Below are positions 1 to 9,600 of a DNA stretch of 64,000 nucleotides, one piece after another; position 1 is the first letter of the stretch, and the number at the start of each line of letters is the position of its first letter. Both the position numbers and the translations under genes were made by a program. Origin of the DNA: Micromonospora pisi (GTDB lineage Bacteria; Actinomycetota; Actinomycetes; Mycobacteriales; Micromonosporaceae); contig NZ_RBKT01000001.1 in assembly GCF_003633685.1 (NCBI RefSeq), positions 5,704,001 through 5,768,000 of the forward strand. Direction: 5' to 3'. The notes beneath the pieces were generated by a model. It made no database searches, had not been told where the DNA came from, and saw only the letters and a program-made list of their open reading frames with translations.

Positions 1-638
1 AGCAGGACGAACTCGCTGAACAGTTCGCCGTCGAAGATCGCTTCCAGGTCGAATTCGACGTACGCGGCGGTCGCGAGCGCGCTGGAGTCGCGCAGCAGCC
101 GAAGCTGGCGGCCGTTGGTGAGCACGGCCCACAGGTGCGACTCGGAGCGGTTCAGGCACTCCTGCACCAGCGACTGCGCCGGCACCGTCCCGGCACCGCC
201 GGACCGCTTGTCCAGGATCGCGTTCCAAGGGATCAGATGCAGCGGTACGTGATTCCAGCGGTGACTGATCGCGAACGTCTTGCCGCCGTCGTCGGCGGTG
301 ATGCCGGGGGCCCCGATCTCGGTCAGCCGGCCGAAGCCCAGCTCGGAGAAGAGGGGTTCGAGCCACTGCGTGACGGCGAGCCCGGTCGGGTCGGCCGGGG
401 CTGCCGCCTCCTGGGCGACCGGGAGCTTCTGCCGCAGGTCGGCCCAGACCGACTTGAGATAGTCCCAGTGCCGTTCGGCGTCGTCGCGCACCGACCGGGT
501 GCCGACCAACCGGTAGTCGGCGGGGGAGGAGCCCTTGACGTCCCGGCCCTCGGAGATCCGGACCAGCATGTCGGCGGGAATGAGCCCACCGATCGTGTGT
601 ACGGCGGAAAAGACCTGGTTGCGGGCGATGGCGGACAT
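1..638 (-). CDS. Eco57I-type DNA methyltransferase, N-terminal part (partial at window edge)
   Basis: Only the first 212 or so residues are inside the window; the gene continues past position 1. The visible part begins MSAIARNQVFSAVHTIGG and contains the stretch SALATAAYVEFDLEAIFDG followed by ELFSEFVLL. I recognise this from memory as the N-terminal region of very large Eco57I-type restriction-modification methylases found with DISARM-like helicases. The catalytic NPPY and SAM motifs would lie outside the window, so methylation is inferred. The ATG at 638-636 shares its last base with the TGA of the upstream helicase (TGATG), so the two are translationally coupled. Third gene of a minus-strand operon. 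A non-methylating relative cannot be excluded. Confidence 0.75.
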   Translation of the reverse strand, partial: MSAIARNQVFSAVHTIGGLIPADMLVRISEGRDVKGSSPADYRLVGTRSVRDDAERHWDYLKSVWADLRQKLPVAQEAAAPADPTGLAVTQWLEPLFSELGFGRLTEIGAPGITADDGGKTFAISHRWNHVPLHLIPWNAILDKRSGGAGTVPAQSLVQECLNRSESHLWAVLTNGRQLRLLRDSSALATAAYVEFDLEAIFDGELFSEFVL

Positions 639-3607
639 CAGGCGTTGCCTCCGGCAGCGGCGACGGTGGGGGTGGAGGAGACCGGCAGGTAGACGTACGC
701 GCCGAGGATGTCGGCGGGCCGCTGCGCGGTGACGTTGACGCCTCGGACGATCTCTCCGGCGGCGCTGCGGACCCGGCGGTGCGAGGCGAGCAGTTCGGCG
801 GCCAGCTCCTCGCCGTACGCCTCCAACCGGCCGTTGACCTCGGGCAGTGCGTCGAGCAGCCGGCTCATGGTCCGTTCGCCGAACGTGGGGTCGGTGTTCT
901 CGTCGGCGGTCGCCTCGAGCAGCGCCAACGCGTCCTCGGTGGAGAGCCAGTCGGCGTTGCCGGGGGAGCCCCGGAAGGCCAACAGCCGGGCGTCCTCGGC
1001 GACGAGCTGCCGGGTGTCGGCTCGGGACGGCAGGGTCAGGTGGAAGCGGTAACGGACCAGCAGCAACGTCGTACGACCCGATACCGCCTGGGTGCGGATC
1101 ACGCCACAGCGGCGGGCCGGGCGTGGGCCGGCGGCCTGGTCGTCCAAGGCGGCGTTCAGCACGTAACCGGCGAGTGCCACCACCGCCGGATCGGTCCGGA
1201 CGAGTGCGGCCTCACCGCGCGCGACGGCTGCCGTGGCCCGGAACGGCACCGGGCGGCCCAACTCGACGGCGTCGCCGCCGAGCACCGGCGCCAGCGCGTC
1301 GCGTAGCCCCGCCGGGGTGCCGCTCACGTCCGCGCTGAAGTCGCCGACATTGTCGGGATCGCCGCGCAGCACCCCGCCGAGCGCCCCCAGCGACTCGCGT
1401 ACGAAATCTTTGATCTCACCGGCCCGGCCCAGGGTGTCGCGGATCGCGGCGACCTCCCGGGCGACCTCCTCCGGGTGGATGGAACGCTGGGCAAACCGGG
1501 ACCGGGACGTTTTCTCCCGCTCCGCCGCCGACTGCCACTCCGCTGCCAGCTTCGCGGCCCGCTTGTCGACCTCGCGGTACTCCGCGACGTCGAAGAGGCT
1601 CGCCTGTGCCTCCTGCCGGCCCCGCAGCAGCAGCCATTCGACGATCGCGTTGGTGACCCCGCTCGACGCCGCGTCCGGGACCGAGACGGAGACGCCGAGG
1701 TCCTTGCGGATCTGCCGGTGCTTGCGGATCAGGACGTCGAGGACCAGGCCGTCGATGCCGTTGTCGCCGCCGTAGAGGGTGATGACCCGGACGATGTTGC
1801 GCCGCTGGCCGTACCGGTCGACCCGGCCCTCGCGCTGGTCGTGCCGGGTCGGGTTCCAGGCCAGGTCGTAGTGGACCACGGCGTCGAAATGATGTTGGAG
1901 GTTCACGCCCTCGGAGAGACAGTCGGTCGCGATCAGGACCCGCCGGGCTGCCGGGTCGTCGCCAGCCGCCTCGGCCAGCTCCTCGATCCGTTGCAGCCGC
2001 TGCTGCGGGGAGAGCGTGCCGGTGACCGCCCGCACCACGGTCTTCTTGCCCAGCTTGCCGTCCAGGTGCTCGGCGACATATTCGGCGGTCGGGATGTAAC
2101 GGCAGAAGACGATCGGGTGATAGCCGTCCTTGAGTAGCTCCTTGAGGTGCTTGACCAGCTCCCGCAGCTTCCGGTCCTCGTCCGGGCCCTCCAGCTTCGC
2201 GGCTCGGTCGGCCAGCTCGGCCAGCCGGTTGCCGGCGACCAGGGTCGGGGCCCCGCCGGGACCACCGGCCTCGCCGGTGTCCGCGCCCGGTGCCACGTCG
2301 AGCCCTTCCAGGGCGTCGCTGTCAGCGGAGTCGCTGGTCAACGGGGCGCCGAGCCGGTCGGCCTCCTCGGCGGTGTTGGCCGTCGCCGCCGCCGAACGGG
2401 TCCGCAGCGTCTGGGCGGCGGCGCGCGGCGACGAGACCAGCGAACGCAGCAACGCGATCGCCGACCACCAGGCAATCCGGGCCTCCCGCCGACCCTTGCG
2501 GTCCGCGGCGGTCACCCGCTCGCTGGCGTACGCGATCGCGTCGTCGAGCAGAGCCCGATACTCCGGCGAAAGCTTGTACGTCTCATCCCGGAAAAGCCGG
2601 TCGGCCGGGAAAGCGGTCTCCTCGGCGAGGCTGTTGTCGGCCAGCCCGTCGTCCTTGGTGAGATATTGCCGCACGTCGGCCCGCCTGCGGTGGACGAAGT
2701 GCGCGGCCAGCAGCCGCCGGCCCGCCTCCGAGTCCAGCTCGACCGTGGCCAGCTCCGGCCGGATCAGGCCGAGCAGGTTCCGGAAGGCAGTCTCCTTGCC
2801 GCTGTGCGGGGTCGCGGTCACCAGCAGCAGGTGCCGCTCGGTGTCGGCGGCGATCCGTTGCAGCAGCTCAAAGCGGAGCTGGTTCTGCGTCGAGGTGGTG
2901 TCGTCGGCGGCAACGCAGGTGTGCGCCTCGTCCACGATTACCAGGTCCGGGCAGTGCCGGACGAAGTCGTCGCGGTGCCGGGTCGACTTGATGAAGTCGG
3001 TCGAGACCACCACGTACGGGTGCTTGTCAAACAGTGACTGGCCCAGATCCAACCCGCGCTCCAGCCGGGAGACCGTGGAGGCGAGCACCAGCTCGGCATC
3101 GATGCCGAACTTCGTCCGCAGCTCCTCCTGCCACTGCTCGGCCAGGGCCGGCGCACACAGCACGGCGAGCCCTCGGGCGCTGCCCTGGGCGAGCAGCTCA
3201 CACGCGATCAGCCCGGCCTCGACGGTCTTGCCGATGCCGACATCGTCGGAGATCAACATCCGTACGGTCCGCTGCCGCAACGCCATCAGCAGCGGAACGA
3301 GCTGATAGGCACGGGGCTCGACGGCGATCCCGGCGAGGGAGCGGAACGGGCCGGCGCCGGAGCGGAAACCGACCCGCAGCGCGGAGCGGAGCAGCCCAGC
3401 GGCGCGGGCGTCACCGAGGTCGCTGGCGGACGGGGGTGCGAACTCGGCGCTGCGCACCTGCTCGAAGGTCGGGAAGACGGCGGCGATGTCGTCGTCCGAC
3501 CCGCCGAGCGGACGAAGCACCAGCATGTCGGCGGCGCTCTCCGGGAGCACGACCCAGTCCCGGCCACGGGCGGAGACGAGGGAACCAACGGCGTACGGGG
3601 TGGTCAT
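638..3607 (-). CDS. SNF2/RapA-type SF2 helicase (DISARM DrmD-like)
   Basis: A 989-residue DNA-dependent ATPase. Visible motifs: Walker A DDVGIGKT near residue 121, DEAH box LVIVDEAHTC near 222, motif III LLLVTATPHSGKE near 261, a helicase C-terminal lobe with FCRYIPTAEYVAEHL, and motifs V-VI ending QREGRVDRYGQ near 589. A Gly/Asp-rich insertion lies around residues 410-460. Length and motif style match the SNF2-like helicase of class 1 DISARM (DrmD) and HepA/RapA relatives. The ATG has AGGAAG about 10 nt upstream. It lies 84 bp after the kinase-helicase gene and overlaps the next gene by one base. Probable role: translocation on DNA in a defence complex; this is inference. Confidence 0.88.
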   Translation of the reverse strand: MTTPYAVGSLVSARGRDWVVLPESAADMLVLRPLGGSDDDIAAVFPTFEQVRSAEFAPPSASDLGDARAAGLLRSALRVGFRSGAGPFRSLAGIAVEPRAYQLVPLLMALRQRTVRMLISDDVGIGKTVEAGLIACELLAQGSARGLAVLCAPALAEQWQEELRTKFGIDAELVLASTVSRLERGLDLGQSLFDKHPYVVVSTDFIKSTRHRDDFVRHCPDLVIVDEAHTCVAADDTTSTQNQLRFELLQRIAADTERHLLLVTATPHSGKETAFRNLLGLIRPELATVELDSEAGRRLLAAHFVHRRRADVRQYLTKDDGLADNSLAEETAFPADRLFRDETYKLSPEYRALLDDAIAYASERVTAADRKGRREARIAWWSAIALLRSLVSSPRAAAQTLRTRSAAATANTAEEADRLGAPLTSDSADSDALEGLDVAPGADTGEAGGPGGAPTLVAGNRLAELADRAAKLEGPDEDRKLRELVKHLKELLKDGYHPIVFCRYIPTAEYVAEHLDGKLGKKTVVRAVTGTLSPQQRLQRIEELAEAAGDDPAARRVLIATDCLSEGVNLQHHFDAVVHYDLAWNPTRHDQREGRVDRYGQRRNIVRVITLYGGDNGIDGLVLDVLIRKHRQIRKDLGVSVSVPDAASSGVTNAIVEWLLLRGRQEAQASLFDVAEYREVDKRAAKLAAEWQSAAEREKTSRSRFAQRSIHPEEVAREVAAIRDTLGRAGEIKDFVRESLGALGGVLRGDPDNVGDFSADVSGTPAGLRDALAPVLGGDAVELGRPVPFRATAAVARGEAALVRTDPAVVALAGYVLNAALDDQAAGPRPARRCGVIRTQAVSGRTTLLLVRYRFHLTLPSRADTRQLVAEDARLLAFRGSPGNADWLSTEDALALLEATADENTDPTFGERTMSRLLDALPEVNGRLEAYGEELAAELLASHRRVRSAAGEIVRGVNVTAQRPADILGAYVYLPVSSTPTVAAAGGNA

Positions 3608-3691
3608 CAGGAGGGGGCTTCCTGTCGAGGGGGAGGGGTGTCGTCGGTGCGGCCGCCGGACAGGGGGGTGCCGGGGCAGCCGACCGGGAGG

Positions 3692-6600
3692 TCAGCCGCT
3701 CACGCCGGTCCCAAAGTAGGTCGGGTGCCGCTTCGCGATCGCCGACCAGTCGGCGTCATGCGGGAACCGGACAACCTCCCAGCCGCGGTCGTACAGACGC
3801 TCCTCCGCCTCACGGTCGCGCGCGGTGATTGCGGCGTACTCGTGGACCGGCCCGTCGACGAAGACCGCGACATTGGCGCCGGGCAGCCGAAAGACGAAGT
3901 CCGGGTGGGCCAGCGCCTCTGGCAGGAAGACCTGGGCGTCGTCCGGCAGACGCAGGCCGCGCTCCTTCAACCAGGTGATGAACTTGGCCTCAAGTGCGGT
4001 GTCCGAGTGGCTGGTCAGTCGGGCCAACTGCTCCGTCCGGGATTCCCCCGCGCCGGTCGTCCTTGCCTTGCCGGCGGCGAAGCGCAGCAGCAGGTTTCGG
4101 ACCTTGTGCCGGTCGATGAGCGCGTGGTTGAGCTGGTTGCCATAGGTGAGCAGGCACTCGTAGCAACCTCTTGCACACGGACGGTCGGGGTGCGGGCCGC
4201 CCCGGTCGGTGCCGTCGGCGTCGAAGTGGCAGATCGCCAACGCCTCGGCGGCGGCCCGGGCCAACGCGCCCCGGTCGGACTGCATCAACCGCAGCACCCC
4301 GGCGCCGCCCTCGGCCGCCTCGGTGAACAGGATCCGGTCCCGAGGGCCGTCCACCGGCGGCAGCAGCTCACTGGTCAGCTCCGAGTCCTCCAACTCGAAG
4401 GCGGCCTCGATGCCGCGCTCCAACGCGTACATCAGGGAGACCGCGACCGGCTCCGACAGCGGCTCGTCTAGCTTCAGCACCAGGATGTTGCGCCGGTCCT
4501 CGACGTACGGGATGACCCGCTTTTTACGGCGCTTCTCGTTGCCGGCGGTGTCCACGACCGGCATCTCACTGGAGTCGCCGGACGCTTCACCCGCATCCCG
4601 CTCGTTCATCCAGCGCCCGTCGGCCGGGTCGAGCCAGAAACCGTCCGGCTCTTTGGGCTTGACCCGCACTCGGCCGATGTTGGTGATCCGTACGGTCGCC
4701 GAGTCGCCGTACGACAGGGTGGCGAGCTGGCCGGCGCCGTCGATGACGATCGCGTCCTGCCGGCCGAGGCGGGCGCCGTGGTCCTGGAAGCGGTAGGAGG
4801 TGACAAGCCGGAAGCCAGCACGACGCCGCTCCTCCTCGTCCGAGGAGATCCGCTCCCGGCGTTGGGTGTAGACCGTGTGCAGTTGCAACATGCCGGGGGT
4901 CGGGGCCGGCAGCGGTTCGTGGCACATCTGACACCGGTCGGCGCGGTCCCGGACGTCGTGGTGGTATCCACACCGCTTGCACCGGGTGGCCTCCGTGGTG
5001 ACCACCTCGCCCGAGGAGTCCGGCGGCAACTGGATCCGGGTGACCTGGTAGCGGGACCCCTCGTGGTAGATCAGCGCGCCCGGCCCGAACTCGCGGATCG
5101 CGAGGAACCGGGGCCGCTGAAGGTAGTCACCCTCGCCGAACCGGCGCCCCGAGGTCGGGATGTACGCGGCGAGCGGCAGCCGGGGGAACGAATAACCCGG
5201 CAGGAAACCCTCACTGGCCAGATAGCGGTACGGGTTGAAGTCCGAGAGCACCGACTTGCTGTCCACACTCTCGTTCTTGAGCAGGTTGAGCTGCGTCTCG
5301 GCCTCCCGCCGCCGGCCGACCGCGTGCTTACGGTCCCGCTCGGAGAGGGTGTGGTCCAGCACCCGTCGGTTCTGCTCGGCCTGGTCGACGAGGGCGGCCT
5401 TGAACAGGTCCCGCCAGCGGTCGAAGGCCTCCCCGAACCGCTCGGGCGCGGTCCGGACCTTGTCCTCGATCCACTGCTCGTCCCACCAGGTGGTGGCCCG
5501 GAAGTCGGTCAGCAGGCCGCCGAAGACCTGCCGGGCGGCCACCGCGGCCCGTCGTTGGGCAGCGGTGTCACGCAACGCCGCCTCGACGTGATCGAGCAGT
5601 TCGAGCCTGGGGTCGGGCTTACGGGCGTCCTCGGCATAGCTGATGTCGATCACGTCGGGGATCGCACGCCCCAGCTTGAGCCCGGTTTCAGCGAGCCAGA
5701 TGGCCTGCACATGGGAGCGGACCAGGTCCTCGTTCGCGAGGTCGAGCCGGGGTGGGGCGACCGCCCCGGCGACCATTCGCTCCGAGCGGCGGAAATAGTA
5801 CTGGTCGTGGCTGTTGCCGGTGGCGCAGTAGGTGGTGACGAGTGCGGGTTGTCCCGACCGGCCGGCCCGACCGCTGCGCTGCGCGTAGTTGGCCGGCGTC
5901 GGCGGCACGTTGCGCATCATCACCGCGTTCAGCTCGGAGATGTCGACGCCCAGCTCCATCGTCGGCGAGCAGTAGAGCAGCTTAAGCTCCGCTTTGCGGA
6001 ACGCCTCCTCGCGTTTCTCCCGCTCCTCGGGGGCGACCTGCGCGGTGTGCTCGCGGGCGGCGAGGCCACCGAGAGCGCCGGCCGCGTTCCGGTACAGGTC
6101 CCGGAAGAAGACGTTGACCCGTGGGCCGTCGCCGCTGGCGTAGGTGCGGGTAAGCGGGTCATGGGCACCGGTCTCGCCGGTCCCGGCCCGCCAGATCAGA
6201 CAGGCCGCCGATACGCGGTAGCCGGTGACGGCCGGGCCGGCCGCTCGGGCGAACCGGCCCGCGCGCTGCGGGGTAGCCTGGACCTTCTCCACGAAACCCG
6301 CCTTGGCCAGCACCTCTAGCAGCTCCGCGATGATCTGCTGGCTCTCCTCGGTCGGCTGCGCCGAGCCGAAATGCACCCGCCGCAGATATTTTCCGAACTT
6401 GCCGCGCCCCGACAGGAACAGACCGGAGCGGTCCAGACCGGGCTTCGAGCCCTGCGGGTACGCGGTGCCGACCCGGGGTTTGTCGCTGGTGGTGAGCCCC
6501 CAGGGATCGATCAGGCGTTCCTCGCTGGCCCGCTGGAGTGTGTCAAAATCCTCCCGGAAGTGCTGCACGTCGATCGCCAGCGACCGGCGCATCTCGTCCA

Positions 6601-9600
6601 GCAGCGTCCGTATGATCTCGGCCCGCTGACCGCCCTCGGCTTCACGTAGCAGCCGATGGCAGCCGGTCCACCGTTCCTGCTGGTCGGCGAGCCAGTCGAG
6701 GTCGGCGTAGTCGATCTGGAGCAGGCCAGTCTGCTCCAGGTTGGGCATGGTGACCCGCCAGCCGCGTTCGAGGTCCAGATAGAGCCGGAACGCGATGACG
6801 TCCCGCAGCGTCTTCGCCGCGTTGCGGGCCAGCATGGGGGTCGGGTCCGGGGCGCTGACATAGTCGGCGATCTCCAGGTTGAGCGCCTCGGAGACCTCCT
6901 TGGCGAGGTCCTCGTGGGCGATGCCGGTCTCGCCGGCCTTGACCGCCGCCTGGTAGAGCGCGCCCCGGAGCTGAACGACCTGTACGAAGTCGTTGAAGTG
7001 ACCGGCCTGCAGCGAAGCGTCCTGCCGGTTATCGACAAAGGTCAGCAGCTTGCGGGCCTTCTTGTCCAGCGCCTCGGCCGGCGCCTCCTTCAGCGAGCGG
7101 ACGATGGAGGCGGAGACCAGCGAGGTCGCCGACGAGCGGCCCTCCTGGTCTAGGGTCGCCAACTTGGCGAAGTCCCGGCCCCGAGTCTGCTCGTAACTCA
7201 CCCCGCAGTGCAGGCAGAACAGAAACGGCGAGGGGATGAAGGCTGCCTTCAGCCCGCCACGTCCCTCGAAGCCGTACGGGTCAACGGTGATCGCCTTCGG
7301 CAGCCGGGGCCGGTACGACTCACGGACCAGCTCGTTACCCTGCTCGTCGGCTTCCAGCCAGGAGTCGGGCAGCCGGCGGTTGTCGATCGCCTGTTGCGCG
7401 TTATCCGGCCAGGGACGGTCGGAATCGATGTAGAGGTAGCCGTCCCCGGCCCGTCCGCCCGACGCGTTGGTGTCCCGGCGCGGCTCGAAGAACACACTGC
7501 CGTGCTTCTCCGTACGCCACACCGTGAGGTATTCCTGGCCGCACTCCCGGCAGAAGGCCAACGGCAGCAGGATCTTTCCGTCAGTGCCGGGTTGGACGAG
7601 CTGATAGTCCCGGGTTCGGTACCGGGTCTGCTTGTCTTCGAGGGTGACGTAGACTGTGTCGCCCTTGGAGAGGAACTGGTGCAGCCGGAAGGCGAACAGC
7701 GGGCGCTCAGTGACCGGGTTCCGCGCCTCCGAGCCGGCCTTCAGGGTGTCCCGGATCGCCTTGACGCAGTCGGCCTCGGGCACCCCGCTATCCCGCGACA
7801 GTGCGGCGGCGGCTTCCTCGATCTTGGCGGGTTTTTGCCGTACGAGTTGCCCGGTCGAGTCCGAGGTCAGGCCGAAGTGGGTTTCGATCCACCGGGCCAG
7901 CGGGTCCTTCACCAGGTCGGCGTAGGCACGCGGAGCGTCCGGGGCCAGGAGCCGATCGGCCGGGACTGTCGCCGGCGCCTCGTCGGTGGCGCGGACCAGC
8001 GTTTCGCCGATGATGTTCTCCTCGGCCACCTCGGTGCCGAACAGGGTGCTGGCGACCCGGGCGACCACCTTCCGCTGGTCCTTCGCGCTGCCCTCGCTGG
8101 AGATGGTGGCGGAGGTGCCGATGCACTGAAGACTTTCGGCCTGGCAGGCCTCGCGCACTCGCCGGATGAGCAGGGCGACGTCCGCGCCCTGACGGCCCCG
8201 GTAGGTGTGCAGCTCGTCGAAGACGAGGAACTCCAACCCCTTCGCCATCTCGATCAGCGAGCTTCGGTCACCCGGACGGGTGAGCATCAGCTCCAACATC
8301 ACGTAGTTGGTGAGCAGGATGTCCGGTGGATTCCTCCGAATCTCCTGACGCTGCTCGTCGCCCTCCTGACCCGTGTACCGGGCGTAGGTGACCGGCTCGT
8401 GGCCGGCGCCGTAGCCGTCACGCAGGTACTTGTCGAGCTCCTTGAGCTGGCTGTTGGCCAGCGCGTTCATCGGATAGACGATGATCGCGCGTACGCGCTT
8501 GCGGGCCGTGCGTGGCTGCCGCTCTCGGTCCCTTAGCACCTTATCGACGATCGGCACGATGTAGGCGAGCGACTTTCCTGAACCGGTGCCGGTGGTGAGC
8601 ACGTAGGAAGCGCCCGACGCCGCCACGTCGATCGCCTCACGCTGGTGACGGTGCAGGGTGAGCGGACGCCCGTCGCACTTAGAGCTGCCCTCGGTCTTCT
8701 TCGCCTGGAAGATTCGGGCACACTCGGGGTGCAGCACCCCGCTGGCGGCGAGCTCGGAAACACTGCCACCGGAGGCGAAGAACGGGTTCAGCGACACCCA
8801 CGGATCGGGCCACTGCGATTTCGCGTTCAGCGCGTTCTCGACGAAGGCGGCGATCCGCCCGTCCCGGATCACCGTGCCGCCCTCGGTGAACGCGCGGTAA
8901 TCCTCGATGAGCTTGCGATGTACGCCGAAGACATCCATGCTGGCGCCGCTTAACCGGCCTTCGGTGGTGTACGCCGGCCCGGTGCCAGGTCCCGAGACCC
9001 GGTTCTCGGCCCGCACGGCCGCCAGGTGGCGTACCGGATCGAAACCTTCCCAACCGATGACCGATGCCTCGCCGAGGGCAAGCGGCAGCAGCGCCTCCCG
9101 GACCGCGACCGCGTCGGCGGGCCGATCGGCTGGGTCCTTGGCGAGCAGCCGTTCGACGAGCCGAGCCAGATCGCTCGGTACGTCGCGCCGGAGGAGCCGC
9201 ACCGGAGGCACCGGCTCTTTCTGGTGCTTCTCCCCGAGCTCATAGGCGGACTCGCTGACGAAGGGCGGAGCCCCGGTCAGCAACTCGTACAGCACGCAAC
9301 CGAGCGCGTACAGGTCGGCGGCCTGGGTTACCGTCGAGGAGGTGAACTGCTCCGGCGCCATGTAGCGGGCCGTCCCGACCGTTACCCCGGTGCTGGTCAG
9401 ACGGCCAGCCTCGATGTCGTCGACGATCCGCCCCATCCCGAAGTCGAGGACCTTGACCACTCCGCCGCGCAGCAGCATCGCGTTCGCCGGTTTGAGATCG
9501 CGGTGGATGACACCGACGCGGTGCGCGTCGGAGAGGCCGTCCGCGATCTGCGCGCCGAGGGCCGCCACCCAGGAGACAGGCAGCTGTGGATATTCGGCGA

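Noticed and set aside
4778-6319. 513-codon plus-strand frame inside the kinase-helicase gene, and similar ones at 7208-8536 and 9026-10123
   Set aside because: Antisense shadows of the fusion gene, whose motifs are all in the minus frame.
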